A stretch of DNA of 64,000 bases from Plazaster borealis (GCA_021014325.1 CM037459.1:19370501-19434500); one strand, 5' to 3'; shown: positions 12,398 to 26,621, numbered from the stretch's first letter. The notes: generated from the sequence alone by a model not told the origin. Numbers and translations are program-made.

Positions 12398-13386
12398 TCC
12401 ATTCCCGCCCGGGACAAAACAAACAAACCAAACGGCTCTTTTCAGAGCCACAACTTACAAAAAGAGACTATTACCTGCATTTGTCTTGGAATTTAAAAAC
12501 AAACTCAACAATCTAATCAAGGCAGATTATTTTAATTGTGAAAAATTAAATAAAAAATTCAAATATTATTAAATAAATATATAAATAAATGACTAGATGG
12601 CTAAAGTAAACAAAACATTATGTAACAATAATGGCGAAAAACAAAGAAATTACAATATAAACAAATGGAATAAATAACGTGGTGGGGGTGGGGGGGTACA
12701 CGCATTAATTATAAAGAAAATGTCGGAAAGTAAGAGTGTATCAACTTCCATGTGTGATCCCACTGCTTGATTTTCGGCCCGAAACGCCAGCAACTAATAA
12801 TGCTCAAAATAATAAAAAAAACGAGTTTGATTTATCTGAAATGTCGGAAGCCAAGTGCACAACAACTTTTGCGTGATTTCATTAATATATTTAACAACAT
12901 CAAGGTCAGTGTTTAAAACCAGAATGGAATGATATGTAAATCAATGTAACATCAAATGCGAGCAAAAAATGAATACAATTTCACAATCGAAAACAATATC
13001 ATTTCATAGTCGTGGTTTCAGGCGTAAGTATTAAAGCCTCATAACAAAATTGATATGTATGGAAAGATTAGATCTTGATCAACACATCTACAGCAATGGG
13101 AAGATTATCAGAGTTGATTTAGAACAATAATTTGGCAAATCAGAGGGAAAAGGAAACACACTAATATTATAATAATTTCCAGCTCGCCGCGAACCGCCGA
13201 GTCTCATCGGTTGATTGAGCAGTGTGAATGGAACCGAGGGGCTGCTCGGAGTCTCGGTGACCCTTGAAAAGGAACTGGTGGTCCGGCAAGTGTCATCAGT
13301 ATTGCTCGCTAGTAAAGCTACGTACCAAACGATTCTCTCGCATCATCTCTCTCTAACTTGTTCTTGTTAAAATAGTATAGAACATC

Positions 13387-14006
13387 ATGGCTACCGAGAA
13401 AAAGTCTGCAGCACCGACCCACCCTCCAGCAATCAAGATGGTGGTTGCCGCTCTTGTCGCACTGAAGGAGAAAAACGGTTCGTCCAGTCAAGCTATCAGA
13501 AAGTACATCAAGGACACCTTCCAAGTCGACATTGACAGGCAGGCCGTTTTCATCCGGAAAGCCCTGAAAACCGGTGTGCAGAAGGGCGTTCTTATCCAAA
13601 CCAAGGGTAAGGAGCCTCAGGTTCATTCAAATTGGACCCAGCGAAGGACAAGGCTAAGGAGCAGGCGGAGAAGGCCAAACAACGGGCCCTGGTCAAGAAA
13701 GAGAAGGAGCGAGTCAAGAAAGCAGAGCTGAAAGCCAAGAAAGCAGAGAAAGACGCAGCCAAGAAGGAGAAGATCAAGAAAGCCAAGTTAAGCAAGAAGA
13801 AGTCTCCCAAGAAAAGCGCCAAGAAGACACCCACCAAGAAAGTTGCAGCCAAGAAAACAACGGCCAAGCCAACCAAGAAAACAACGGCCAAGCCAACCAA
13901 GAAAGTCGCCAAACCCAGCAAAGCCGCAAAGAGTCCAGCTCGTGCAAAGCCAAAGAAGACCACCAAAGCAGCGAAGCCCACGAAGACCACCAAACCAAAG
14001 AAGTAG
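13387..14006 (+). pseudogene. H1: H1 unit 9, same frameshift as unit 2
   Basis: Has the shared GGG-to-GG deletion after residue 75, with a premature stop ending at 13731. It is the first unit in the window with the right-hand spacer insertion (ATATTTTAAT, near 14107). Stem-loop at 14043-14058. Confidence 0.8.
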
Positions 14007-15006
14007 TCCATTCCCGCCCGGGACAAAACAAACAAACCAAACGGCTCTTTTCAGAGCCACAACTTACAAAAAGAGACTATTACCTGCATTTGTCTTGGAA
14101 TTTAAAAACAAAATATTTTAATAAACTCAACAATCTAATCAAGGCAGATTATTTTAATTGTGAAAAATTAAATAAAAAATTCAAATATTATTAAATAAAT
14201 ATATAAATAAATGACTAGATGGCTAAAGTAAACAAAACATTATGTAACAATAATGGCGAAAAACAAAGAAATTACAATATAAACAAATGGAATAAATAAC
14301 GTGGTGGGGGTGGGGGGGGGGTACACGCATTAATTATAAAGAAAATGTCGGAAAGTAAGAGTGTATCAACTTCCATGTGATCCCACTGCTTGATTTTCGG
14401 CCCGAAACGCCAGCAACTAATAATGCTCAAAATAATAAAAAACGAGTTTGATTTATCTGAAATGTCGGAAGCCAAGTGCACAACAACTTTTGCGTGATTT
14501 CATTAATATATTTAACAACATCAAGGTCAGTGTTTAAAACCAGAATGGAATGATATGTAAATCAATGTAACATCAAATGCGAGCAAAAAATGAATACAAT
14601 TTCACAATCGAAAACAATATCATTTCATAGTCGTGGTTTCAGGCGTAAGTATTAAAACCTCATAACAAAATTGATATGTATGGAAAGATTAGATCTTGAT
14701 CAACACATCTACAGCAATGGGAAGATTATCAGAGTTGATTTAGAACAATAATTTGGCAAATCAGAGGAAAAGGAAACACACTAATATTATAATAATTTCC
14801 AGCTCGCCGCGAACCGCCGAGTCTCATCGGTTGATTGAGCAGTGTGAATGGAACCGAGGGGCTGCTCGGAGTCTCGGTGACCCTTGAAAAGGAACTGGTG
14901 GTCCGGCAAGTGTCATCAGTATTGCTCGCTAGTAAAGCTACGTACCAAACGATTCTCTCGCATCATCTCTCTCTAACTTGTTCTTGTTAAAATAGTATAG
15001 AACATC

Positions 15007-15627
15007 ATGGCTACCGAGAAAAAGTCTGCAGCACCGACCCACCCTCCAGCAATCAAGATGGTGGTTGCCGCTCTTGTCGCACTGAAGGAGAAAAACGGTT
15101 CGTCCAGTCAAGCTATCAGAAAGTACATCAAGGACACCTTCCAAGTCGACATTGACAGGCAGGCCGTTTTCATCCGGAAAGCCCTGAAAACCGGTGTGCA
15201 GAAGGGCGTTCTTATCCAAACCAAGGGTAAGGGAGCCTCAGGTTCATTCAAATTGGACCCAGCGAAGGACAAGGCTAAGGAGCAGGCGGAGAAGGCCAAA
15301 CAACGGGCCCTGGTCAAGAAAGAGAAGGAGCGAGTCAAGAAAGCAGAGCTGAAAGCCAAGAAAGCAGAGAAAGACGCAGCCAAGAAGGAGAAGATCAAGA
15401 AAGCCAAGTTAAGCAAGAAGAAGTCTCCCAAGAAAAGCGCCAAGAAGACACCCACCAAGAAAGTTGCAGCCAAGAAAACAACGGCCAAGCCAACCAAGAA
15501 AACAACGGCCAAGCCAACCAAGAAAGTCGCCAAACCCAGCAAAGCCGCAAAGAGTCCAGCTCGTGCAAAGCCAAAGAAGACCACCAAAGCAGCGAAGCCC
15601 ACGAAGACCACCAAACCAAAGAAGTAG
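15007..15627 (+). CDS. H1: Linker histone H1, unit 10 (intact)
   Basis: Protein identical to unit 1. Stem-loop at 15664-15679. Reverts to the left-type spacer without the ATATTTTAAT insertion. Confidence 0.95.
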   Translation: MATEKKSAAPTHPPAIKMVVAALVALKEKNGSSSQAIRKYIKDTFQVDIDRQAVFIRKALKTGVQKGVLIQTKGKGASGSFKLDPAKDKAKEQAEKAKQRALVKKEKERVKKAELKAKKAEKDAAKKEKIKKAKLSKKKSPKKSAKKTPTKKVAAKKTTAKPTKKTTAKPTKKVAKPSKAAKSPARAKPKKTTKAAKPTKTTKPKK

Positions 15628-16614
15628 TCCATTCCCGCCCGGGACAAAACAAACAAACCAAACGGCTCTTTTCAGAGCCACAACTTACAAAAAGAGACTA
15701 TTACCTGCATTTGTCTTGGAATTTAAAAACAAACTCAACAATCTAATCAAGGCAGATTATTTTAATTGTGAAAAATTAAATAAAAATTCAAATATTATTA
15801 AATAAATATATAAATAAATGACTAGATGGCTAAAGTAAACAAAACATTATGTAACAATAATGGCGAAAAACAAAGAAATTACAATATAAACAAATGGAAT
15901 AAATAACGTGGTGGGGGTGGGGGGGGGGGTACACGCATTAATTATAAAGAAAATGTCGGAAAGTAAGAGTGTATCAACTTCCATGTGATCCCACTGCTTG
16001 ATTTTCGGCCCGAAACGCCAGCAACTAATAATGCTCAAAATAATAAAAAACGAGTTTGATTTATCTGAAATGTCGGAAGCCAAGTGCACAACAACTTTTG
16101 CGTGATTTCATTAATATATTTAACAACATCAAGGTCAGTGTTTAAAACCAGAATGGAATGATATGTAAATCAATGTAACATCAAATGCGAGCAAAAAATG
16201 AATACAATTTCACAATCGAAAACAATATCATTTCATAGTCGTGGTTTCAGGCGTAAGTATTAAAACCTCATAACAAAATTGATATGTATGGAAAGATTAG
16301 ATCTTGATCAACACATCTACAGCAATGGGAAGATTATCAGAGTTGATTTAGAACAATAATTTGGCAAATCAGAGGAAAAGGAAACACACTAATATTATAA
16401 TAATTTCCAGCTCGCCGCGAACCGCCGAGTCTCATCGGTTGATTGAGCAGTGTGAATGGAACCGAGGGGCTGCTCGGAGTCTCGGTGACCCTTGAAAAGG
16501 AACTGGTGGTCCGGCAAGTGTCATCAGTATTGCTCGCTAGTAAAGCTACGTACCAAACGATTCTCTCGCATCATCTCTCTCTAACTTGTTCTTGTTAAAA
16601 TAGTATAGAACATC

Positions 16615-17235
16615 ATGGCTACCGAGAAAAAGTCTGCAGCACCGACCCACCCTCCAGCAATCAAGATGGTGGTTGCCGCTCTTGTCGCACTGAAGGAGAA
16701 AAACGGTTCGTCCAGTCAAGCTATCAGAAAGTACATCAAGGACACCTTCCAAGTCGACATTGACAGGCAGGCCGTTTTCATCCGGAAAGCCCTGAAAACC
16801 GGTGTGCAGAAGGGCGTTCTTATCCAAACCAAGGGTAAGGGAGCCTCAGGTTCATTCAAATTGGACCCAGCGAAGGACAAGGCTAAGGAGCAGGCGGAGA
16901 AGGCCAAACAACGGGCCCTGGTCAAGAAAGAGAAGGAGCGAGTCAAGAAAGCAGAGCTGAAAGCCAAGAAAGCAGAGAAAGACGCAGCCAAGAAGGAGAA
17001 GATCAAGAAAGCCAAGTTAAGCAAGAAGAAGTCTCCCAAGAAAAGCGCCAAGAAGACACCCACCAAGAAAGTTGCAGCCAAGAAAACAACGGCCAAGCCA
17101 ACCAAGAAAACAACGGCCAAGCCAACCAAGAAAGTCGCCAAACCCAGCAAAGCCGCAAAGAGTCCAGCTCGTGCAAAGCCAAAGAAGACCACCAAAGCAG
17201 CGAAGCCCACGAAGACCACCAAACCAAAGAAGTAG
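16615..17235 (+). CDS. H1: Linker histone H1, unit 11 (intact)
   Basis: Protein identical to unit 1. Stem-loop at 17272-17287. Carries the right-type ATATTTTAAT insertion but the left-type ACAATATAAAC spacer sequence. Confidence 0.95.
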   Translation: MATEKKSAAPTHPPAIKMVVAALVALKEKNGSSSQAIRKYIKDTFQVDIDRQAVFIRKALKTGVQKGVLIQTKGKGASGSFKLDPAKDKAKEQAEKAKQRALVKKEKERVKKAELKAKKAEKDAAKKEKIKKAKLSKKKSPKKSAKKTPTKKVAAKKTTAKPTKKTTAKPTKKVAKPSKAAKSPARAKPKKTTKAAKPTKTTKPKK

Positions 17236-18239
17236 TCCATTCCCGCCCGGGACAAAACAAACAAACCAAACGGCTCTTTTCAGAGCCACAACTTACAAAA
17301 AGAGACTATTACCTGCATTTGTCTTGGAATTTAAAAACAAAAATATTTTAATAAACTCAACAATCTAATCAAGGCAGATTATTTTAATTGTGAAAAATTA
17401 AATAAAAAATTCAAATATTATTAAATAAATATATAAATAAATGACTAGATGGCTAAAGTAAACAAAACATTATGTAACAATAATGGCGAAAAACAAAGAA
17501 ATTACAATATAAACAAATGGAATAAATAACGTGGTGGGGGTGGGGGGGGGGTACACGCATTAATTATAAAGAAAATGTCGGAAAGTAAGAGTGTATCAAC
17601 TTCCATGTGATCCCACTGCTTGATTTTCGGCCCGAAACGCCAGCAACTAATAATGCTCAAAATAATTAAAAAAACGAGTTTGATTTATCTGAAATGTCGG
17701 AAGCCAAGTGCACAACAACTTTTGCGTGATTTCATTAATATATTTAACAACATCAAGGTCAGTGTTTAAAACCAGAATGGAATGATATGTAAATCAATGT
17801 AACATCAAATGCGAGCAAAAAATGAATACAATTTCACAATCGAAAACAATATCATTTCATAGTCGTGGTTTCAGGCGTAAGTATTAAAACCTCATAACAA
17901 AATTGATATGTATGGAAAGATTAGATCTTGATCAACACATCTACAGCAATGGGAAGATTATCAGAGTTGATTTAGAACAATAATTTGGCAAATCAGAGGG
18001 AAAAGGAAACACACTAATATTATAATAATTTCCAGCTCGCCGCGAACCGCCGAGTCTCATCGGTTGATTGAGCAGTGTGAATGGAACCGAGGGGCTGCTC
18101 GGAGTCTCGGTGACCCTTGAAAAGGAACTGGTGGTCCGGCAAGTGTCATCAGTATTGCTCGCTAGTAAAGCTACGTACCAAACGATTCTCTCGCATCATC
18201 TCTCTCTAACTTGTTCTTGTTAAAATAGTATAGAACATC

Positions 18240-18860
18240 ATGGCTACCGAGAAAAAGTCTGCAGCACCGACCCACCCTCCAGCAATCAAGATGGTGGTTG
18301 CCGCTCTTGTCGCACTGAAGGAGAAAAACGGTTCGTCCAGTCAAGCTATCAGAAAGTACATCAAGGACACCTTCCAAGTCGACATTGACAGGCAGGCCGT
18401 TTTCATCCGGAAAGCCCTGAAAACCGGTGTGCAGAAGGGCGTTCTTATCCAAACCAAGGGTAAGGGAGCCTCAGGTTCATTCAAATTGGACCCAGCGAAG
18501 GACAAGGCTAAGGAGCAGGCGGAGAAGGCCAAACAACGGGCCCTGGTCAAGAAAGAGAAGGAGCGAGTCAAGAAAGCAGAGCTGAAAGCCAAGAAAGCAG
18601 AGAAAGACGCAGCCAAGAAGGAGAAGATCAAGAAAGCCAAGTTAAGCAAGAAGAAGTCTCCCAAGAAAAGCGCCAAGAAGACACCCACCAAGAAAGTTGC
18701 AGCCAAGAAAACAACGGCCAAGCCAACCAAGAAAACAACGGCCAAGCCAACCAAGAAAGTCGCCAAACCCAGCAAAGCCGCAAAGAGTCCAGCTCGTGCA
18801 AAGCCAAAGAAGACCACCAAAGCAGCGAAGCCCACGAAGACCACCAAACCAAAGAAGTAG
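18240..18860 (+). CDS. H1: Linker histone H1, unit 12 (intact)
   Basis: Protein identical to unit 1. Stem-loop at 18897-18912. First unit with the 6-bp spacer expansion ACAATACAAACATAAAC (near 19127) that marks the right-hand subtype. Confidence 0.95.
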   Translation: MATEKKSAAPTHPPAIKMVVAALVALKEKNGSSSQAIRKYIKDTFQVDIDRQAVFIRKALKTGVQKGVLIQTKGKGASGSFKLDPAKDKAKEQAEKAKQRALVKKEKERVKKAELKAKKAEKDAAKKEKIKKAKLSKKKSPKKSAKKTPTKKVAAKKTTAKPTKKTTAKPTKKVAKPSKAAKSPARAKPKKTTKAAKPTKTTKPKK

Positions 18861-19867
18861 TCCATTCCCGCCCGGGACAAAACAAACAAACCAAACGGCT
18901 CTTTTCAGAGCCACAACTTACAAAAAGAGACTATTACCTGCATTTGTCTTGGAATTTAAAAACAAAATTTTAATAAACTCAACAATCTAATCAAGGCAGA
19001 TTATTTTAATTGTGAAAAATTAAATAAAAAATTCAAATATTATTAAATAAATATATAAATAAATGACTAGATGGCTAAAGTAAACAAAACATTATGTAAC
19101 AATAATGGCGAAAAACAAAGAAATTACAATACAAACATAAACAAATGGAATAAATAACGTGGTGGGGGTGGGGGGGGGGTACACGCATTAATTATAAAGA
19201 AAATGTCGGAAAGTAAGAGTGTATCAACTTCCATGTGATCCCACTGCTTGATTTTCGGCCCGAAACGCCAGCAACTAATAATGCTCAAAATAATAAAAAA
19301 AACGAGTTTGATTTATCTGAAATGTCGGAAGCCAAGTGCACAACAACTTTTGCGTGATTTCATTAATATATTTAACAACATCAAGGTCAGTGTTTAAAAC
19401 CAGAATGGAATGATATGTAAATCAATGTAACATCAAATGCGAGCAAAAAATGAATACAATTTCACAATCGAAAACAATATCATTTCATAGTCGTGGTTTC
19501 AGGCGTAAGTATTAAAGCCTCATAACAAAATTGATATGTATGGAAAGATTAGATCTTGATCAACACATCTACAGCAATGGGAAGATTATCAGAGTTGATT
19601 TAGAACAATAATTTGGCAAATCAGAGGGAAAAGGAAACACACTAATATTATAATAATTTCCAGCTCGCCGCGAACCGCCGAGTCTCATCGGTTGATTGAG
19701 CAGTGTGAATGGAACCGAGGGGCTGCTCGGAGTCTCGGTGACCCTTGAAAAGGAACTGGTGGTCCGGCAAGTGTCATCAGTATTGCTCGCTAGTAAAGCT
19801 ACGTACCAAACGATTCTCTCGCATCATCTCTCTCTAACTTGTTCTTGTTAAAATAGTATAGAACATC

Positions 19868-20487
19868 ATGGCTACCGAGAAAAAGTCTGCAGCACCGACC
19901 CACCCTCCAGCAATCAAGATGGTGGTTGCCGCTCTTGTCGCACTGAAGGAGAAAAACGGTTCGTCCAGTCAAGCTATCAGAAAGTACATCAAGGACACCT
20001 TCCAAGTCGACATTGACAGGCAGGCCGTTTTCATCCGGAAAGCCCTGAAAACCGGTGTGCAGAAGGGCGTTCTTATCCAAACCAAGGGTAAGGAGCCTCA
20101 GGTTCATTCAAATTGGACCCAGCGAAGGACAAGGCTAAGGAGCAGGCGGAGAAGGCCAAACAACGGGCCCTGGTCAAGAAAGAGAAGGAGCGAGTCAAGA
20201 AAGCAGAGCTGAAAGCCAAGAAAGCAGAGAAAGACGCAGCCAAGAAGGAGAAGATCAAGAAAGCCAAGTTAAGCAAGAAGAAGTCTCCCAAGAAAAGCGC
20301 CAAGAAGACACCCACCAAGAAAGTTGCAGCCAAGAAAACAACGGCCAAGCCAACCAAGAAAACAACGGCCAAGCCAACCAAGAAAGTCGCCAAACCCAGC
20401 AAAGCCGCAAAGAGTCCAGCTCGTGCAAAGCCAAAGAAGACCACCAAAGCAGCGAAGCCCACGAAGACCACCAAACCAAAGAAGTAG
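19868..20487 (+). pseudogene. H1: H1 unit 13, same frameshift as unit 2
   Basis: Has the shared GGG-to-GG deletion, with a premature stop ending at 20212. Stem-loop at 20524-20539. The spacer reverts to the left-type ACAATATAAAC. Confidence 0.8.
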
Positions 20488-21473
20488 TCCATTCCCGCCC
20501 GGGACAAAACAAACAAACCAAACGGCTCTTTTCAGAGCCACAACTTACAAAAAGAGACTATTACCTGCATTTGTCTTGGAATTTAAAAACAAAAATTTTA
20601 ATAAACTCAACAATCTAATCAAGGCAGATTATTTTAATTGTGAAAAATTAAATAAAAAATTCAAATATTATTAAATAAATATATAAATAAATGACTAGAT
20701 GGCTAAAGTAAACAAAACATTATGTAACAATAATGGCGAAAAACAAAGAAATTACAATATAAACAAATGGAATAAATAACGTGGTGGGGGTGGGGGGGGG
20801 TACACGCATTAATTATAAAGAAAATGTCGGAAAGTAAGAGTGTATCAACTTCCATGTGATCCCACTGCTTGATTTTCGGCCCGAAACGCCAGCAACTAAT
20901 AATGCTCAAAATAATAAAAAACGAGTTTGATTTATCTGAAATGTCGGAAGCCAAGTGCACAACAACTTTTGCGTGATTTCATTAATATATTTAACAACAT
21001 CAAGGTCAGTGTTTAAAACCAGAATGGAATGATATGTAAATCAATGTAACATCAAATGCGAGCAAAAAATGAATACAATTTCACAATCGAAAACAATATC
21101 ATTTCATAGTCGTGGTTTCAGGCGTAAGTATTAAAACCTCATAACAAAATTGATATGTATGGAAAGATTAGATCTTGATCAACACATCTACAGCAATGGG
21201 AAGATTATCAGAGTTGATTTAGAACAATAATTTGGCAAATCAGAGGAAAAGGAAACACACTAATATTATAATAATTTCCAGCTCGCCGCGAACCGCCGAG
21301 TCTCATCGGTTGATTGAGCAGTGTGAATGGAACCGGAGTCTCGGTGACCCTTGAAAAGGAACTGGTGGTCCGGCAAGTGTCATCAGTATTGCTCGCTAGT
21401 AAAGCTACGTACCAAACGATTCTCTCGCATCATCTCTCTCTAACTTGTTCTTGTTAAAATAGTATAGAACATC

Positions 21474-22092
21474 ATGGCTACCGAGAAAAAGTCTGCAGCA
21501 CCGACCCACCCTCCAGCAATCAAGATGGTGGTTGCCGCTCTTGTCGCACTGAAGGAAAAACGGTTCGTCCAGTCAAGCTATCAGAAAGTACATCAAGGAC
21601 ACCTTCCAAGTCGACATTGACAGGCAGGCCGTTTTCATCCGGAAAGCCCTGAAAACCGGTGTGCAGAAGGGCGTTCTTATCCAAACCAAGGGTAAGGGAG
21701 CCTCAGGTTCATTCAAATTGGACCCAGCGAAGGACAAGGCTAAGGAGCAGGCGGAGAAGGCCAAACAACGGGCCCTGGTCAAGAAAGAGAAGGAGCGAGT
21801 CAAGAAAGCAGAGCTGAAAGCCAAGAAAGCAGAGAAAGACGCAGCCAAGAAGGAGAAGATCAAGAAAGCCAAGTTAAGCAAGAAGAAGTCTCCCAAGAAA
21901 AGCGCCAAGAAGACACCCACCAAGAAAGTTGCAGCCAAGAAAACAACGGCCAAGCCAACCAAGAAAACAACGGCCAAGCCAACCAAGAAAGTCGCCAAAC
22001 CCAGCAAAGCCGCAAAGAGTCCAGCTCGTGCAAAGCCAAAGAAGACCACCAAAGCAGCGAAGCCCACGAAGACCACCAAACCAAAGAAGTAG
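21474..22092 (+). pseudogene. H1: H1 unit 14, 2-base deletion in globular domain
   Basis: Two bases are missing at CTGAAGGAAAAACGG (near 21555), shifting frame at about codon 28 and destroying the globular domain. It also has the 13-bp leader-hairpin deletion and the shortened downstream element of unit 7. Stem-loop at 22129-22144. Confidence 0.85.
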
Positions 22093-23098
22093 TCCATTCC
22101 CGCCCGGGACAAAACAAACAAACCAAACGGCTCTTTTCAGAGCCACAACTTACAAAAGAGACTATTACCTGCATTTGTCTTGGAATTTAAAAACAAAAAT
22201 ATTTTAATAAACTCAACAATCTAATCAAGGCAGATTATTTTAATTGTGAAAAATTAAATAAAAATTCAAATATTATTAAATAAATATATAAATAAATGAC
22301 TAGATGGCTAAAGTAAACAAAACATTATGTAACAATAATGGCGAAAAACAAAGAAATTACAATACAAACATAAACAAATGGAATAAATAACGTGGTGGGG
22401 GTGGGGGGGGGGGTACACGCATTAATTATAAAGAAAATGTCGGAAAGTAAGAGTGTATCAACTTCCATGTGATCCCACTGCTTGATTTTCGGCCCGAAAC
22501 GCCAGCAACTAATAATGCTCAAAATAATAAAAAACGAGTTTGATTTATCTGAAATGTCGGAAGCCAAGTGCACAACAACTTTTGCGTGATTTCATTAATA
22601 TATTTAACAACATCAAGGTCAGTGTTTAAAACCAGAATGGAATGATATGTAAATCAATGTAACATCAAATGCGAGCAAAAATGAATACAATTTCACAATC
22701 GAAAACAATATCATTTCATAGTCGTGGTTTCAGGCGTAAGTATTAAAACCTCATAACAAAATTGATATGTATGGAAAGATTAGATCTTGATCAACACATC
22801 TACAGCAATGGGAAGATTATCAGAGTTGATTTAGAACAATAATTTGGCAAATCAGAGGGAAAAGGAAACACACTAATATTATAATAATTTCCAGCTCGCC
22901 GCGAACCGCCGAGTCTCATCGGTTGATTGAGCAGTGTGAATGGAACCGAGGGGCTGCTCGGAGTCTCGGTGACCCTTGAAAAGGAACTGGTGGTCCGGCA
23001 AGTGTCATCAGTATTGCTCGCTAGTAAAGCTACGTACCAAACGATTCTCTCGCATCATCTCTCTCTAACTTGTTCTTGTTAAAATAGTATAGAACATC

Positions 23099-23719
23099 AT
23101 GGCTACCGAGAAAAAGTCTGCAGCACCGACCCACCCTCCAGCAATCAAGATGGTGGTTGCCGCTCTTGTCGCACTGAAGGAGAAAAACGGTTCGTCCAGT
23201 CAAGCTATCAGAAAGTACATCAAGGACACCTTCCAAGTCGACATTGACAGGCAGGCCGTTTTCATCCGGAAAGCCCTGAAAACCGGTGTGCAGAAGGGCG
23301 TTCTTATCCAAACCAAGGGTAAGGGAGCCTCAGGTTCATTCAAATTGGACCCAGCGAAGGACAAGGCTAAGGAGCAGGCGGAGAAGGCCAAACAACGGGC
23401 CCTGGTCAAGAAAGAGAAGGAGCGAGTCAAGAAAGCAGAGCTGAAAGCCAAGAAAGCAGAGAAAGACGCAGCCAAGAAGGAGAAGATCAAGAAAGCCAAG
23501 TTAAGCAAGAAGAAGTCTCCCAAGAAAAGCGCCAAGAAGACACCCACCAAGAAAGTTGCAGCCAAGAAAACAACGGCCAAGCCAACCAAGAAAACAACGG
23601 CCAAGCCAACCAAGAAAGTCGCCAAACCCAGCAAAGCCGCAAAGAGTCCAGCTCGTGCAAAGCCAAAGAAGACCACCAAAGCAGCGAAGCCCACGAAGAC
23701 CACCAAACCAAAGAAGTAG
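23099..23719 (+). CDS. H1: Linker histone H1, unit 15 (intact)
   Basis: Protein identical to unit 1. Stem-loop at 23756-23771. The spacer after it is cut short at the G-tract (near 24035). Confidence 0.95.
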   Translation: MATEKKSAAPTHPPAIKMVVAALVALKEKNGSSSQAIRKYIKDTFQVDIDRQAVFIRKALKTGVQKGVLIQTKGKGASGSFKLDPAKDKAKEQAEKAKQRALVKKEKERVKKAELKAKKAEKDAAKKEKIKKAKLSKKKSPKKSAKKTPTKKVAAKKTTAKPTKKTTAKPTKKVAKPSKAAKSPARAKPKKTTKAAKPTKTTKPKK

Positions 23720-24578
23720 TCCATTCCCGCCCGGGACAAAACAAACAAACCAAACGGCTCTTTTCAGAGCCACAACTTACAAAAAGAGACTATTACCTGC
23801 ATTTGTCTTGGAATTTAAAAACAAAAATATTTTAATAAACTCAACAATCTAATCAAGGCAGATTATTTTAATTGTGAAAAATTAAATAAAAATTCAAATA
23901 TTATTAAATAAATATATAAATAAATGACTAGATGGCTAAAGTAAACAAAACATTATGTAACAATAATGGCGAAAAACAAAGAAATTACAATACAAACATA
24001 AACAAATGGAATAAATAACGTGGTGGGGGTGGGGGTGTCGGAAGCCAGTGCACAACAACTTTTGCGTGATTTCATTAATATATTTAACAACATCAAGGTC
24101 AGTGTTTAAAACCAGAATGGAATGATATGTAAATCAATGTAACATCAAATGCGAGCAAAAATGAATACAATTTCACAATCGAAAACAATATCATTTCATA
24201 GTCGTGGTTTCAGGCGTAAGTATTAAAACCTCATAACAAAATTGATATGTATGGAAAGATTAGATCTTGATCAACACATCTACAGCAATGGGAAGATTAT
24301 CAGAGTTGATTTAGAACAATAATTTGGCAAATCAGAGGGAAAAGGAAACACACTAATATTATAATAATTTCCAGCTCGCCGCGAACCGCCGAGTCTCATC
24401 GGTTGATTGAGCAGTGTGAATGGAACCGAGGGGCTGCTCGGAGTCTCGGTGACCCTTGAAAAGGAACTGGTGGTCCGGCAAGTGTCATCAGTATTGCTCG
24501 CTAGTAAAGCTACGTACCAAACGATTCTCTCGCATCATCTCTCTCTAACTTGTTCTTGTTAAAATAGTATAGAACATC

Positions 24579-25199
24579 ATGGCTACCGAGAAAAAGTCTG
24601 CAGCACCGACCCACCCTCCAGCAATCAAGATGGTGGTTGCCGCTCTTGTCGCACTGAAGGAGAAAAACGGTTCGTCCAGTCAAGCTATCAGAAAGTACAT
24701 CAAGGACACCTTCCAAGTCGACATTGACAGGCAGGCCGTTTTCATCCGGAAAGCCCTGAAAACCGGTGTGCAGAAGGGCGTTCTTATCCAAACCAAGGGT
24801 AAGGGAGCCTCAGGTTCATTCAAATTGGACCCAGCGAAGGACAAGGCTAAGGAGCAGGCGGAGAAGGCCAAACAACGGGCCCTGGTCAAGAAAGAGAAGG
24901 AGCGAGTCAAGAAAGCAGAGCTGAAAGCCAAGAAAGCAGAGAAAGACGCAGCCAAGAAGGAGAAGATCAAGAAAGCCAAGTTAAGCAAGAAGAAGTCTCC
25001 CAAGAAAAGCGCCAAGAAGACACCCACCAAGAAAGTTGCAGCCAAGAAAACAACGGCCAAGCCAACCAAGAAAACAACGGCCAAGCCAACCAAGAAAGTC
25101 GCCAAACCCAGCAAAGCCGCAAAGAGTCCAGCTCGTGCAAAGCCAAAGAAGACCACCAAAGCAGCGAAGCCCACGAAGACCACCAAACCAAAGAAGTAG
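24579..25199 (+). CDS. H1: Linker histone H1, unit 16 (intact; short upstream spacer)
   Basis: Protein identical to unit 1. The upstream spacer has lost about 145 bp between the G-tract and TGTCGGAAGCC, giving a 1480-bp period. Stem-loop at 25236-25251. Confidence 0.95.
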   Translation: MATEKKSAAPTHPPAIKMVVAALVALKEKNGSSSQAIRKYIKDTFQVDIDRQAVFIRKALKTGVQKGVLIQTKGKGASGSFKLDPAKDKAKEQAEKAKQRALVKKEKERVKKAELKAKKAEKDAAKKEKIKKAKLSKKKSPKKSAKKTPTKKVAAKKTTAKPTKKTTAKPTKKVAKPSKAAKSPARAKPKKTTKAAKPTKTTKPKK

Positions 25200-26001
25200 T
25201 CCATTCCCGCCCGGGACAAAACAAACAAACCAAACGGCTCTTTTCAGAGCCACAACTTACAAAAAGAGACTATTACCTGCATTTGTCTTGGAATTTAAAA
25301 ACAAAAATACTTTAATAAACTCAACAATCTAATCAAGGCAGATTATTTTAATTGTGAAAAATTAAATAAAAAATTCAAATATTATTAAATAAATATATAA
25401 ATAAATGACTAGATGGCTAAAGTAAACAAAACATTATGTAACAATAATGGCGAAAAACAAAGAAATTACAATACAAACATAAACAAATGGAATAAATAAC
25501 GTGGTGGGGGTGGGGGGGGGTCAGTGTTTAAAACCAGAATGGAATGATATGTAAATCAATGTAACATCAAATGCGAGCAAAAAATGAATACAATTTCACA
25601 ATCGAAAACAATATCATTTCATAGTCGTGGTTTCAGGCGTAAGTATTAAAACCTCATAACAAAATTGATATGTATGGAAAGATTAGATCTTGATCAACAC
25701 ATCTACAGCAATGGGAAGATTATCAGAGTTGATTTAGAACAATAATTTGGCAAATCAGAGGGAAAAGGAAACACACTAATATTATAATTATTTCCAGCTC
25801 GCCGCGAACCGCCGAGTCTCATCGGTTGATTGAGCAGTGTGAATGGAACCGAGGGGCTGCTCGGAGTCTCGGTGACCCTTGAAAAGGAACTGGTGGTCCG
25901 GCAAGTGTCATCAGTATTGCTCGCTAGTAAAGCTACGTACCAAACGATTCTCTCGCATCATCTCTCTCTAACTTGTTCTTGTTAAAATAGTATAGAACAT
26001 C

Positions 26002-26621
26002 ATGGCTACCGAGAAAAAGTCTGCAGCACCGACCCACCCTCCAGCAATCAAGATGGTGGTTGCCGCTCTTGTCGCACTGAAGGAGAAAAACGGTTCGTCC
26101 AGTCAAGCTATCAGAAAGTACATCAAGGACACCTTCCAAGTCGACATTGACAGGCAGGCCGTTTTCATCCGGAAAGCCCTGAAAACCGGTGTGCAGAAGG
26201 GCGTTCTTATCCAAACCAAGGGTAAGGAGCCTCAGGTTCATTCAAATTGGACCCAGCGAAGGACAAGGCTAAGGAGCAGGCGGAGAAGGCCAAACAACGG
26301 GCCCTGGTCAAGAAAGAGAAGGAGCGAGTCAAGAAAGCAGAGCTGAAAGCCAAGAAAGCAGAGAAAGACGCAGCCAAGAAGGAGAAGATCAAGAAAGCCA
26401 AGTTAAGCAAGAAGAAGTCTCCCAAGAAAAGCGCCAAGAAGACACCCACCAAGAAAGTTGCAGCCAAGAAAACAACGGCCAAGCCAACCAAGAAAACAAC
26501 GGCCAAGCCAACCAAGAAAGTCGCCAAACCCAGCAAAGCCGCAAAGAGTCCAGCTCGTGCAAAGCCAAAGAAGACCACCAAAGCAGCGAAGCCCACGAAG
26601 ACCACCAAACCAAAGAAGTAG
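26002..26621 (+). pseudogene. H1: H1 unit 17, same frameshift as unit 2
   Basis: Has the shared GGG-to-GG deletion, with a premature stop ending at 26346. The upstream spacer is joined directly from the G-tract to TCAGTG at 25521 (about 205 bp lost). Stem-loop at 26658-26673. Confidence 0.8.

Noticed and set aside
21661..22092. 143-residue H1 fragment starting at a GTG in frameshifted units
   Set aside because: It starts at Val of the normal H1 reading frame; there is no ATG, so it is only the undisturbed 3' part of a frameshifted copy.
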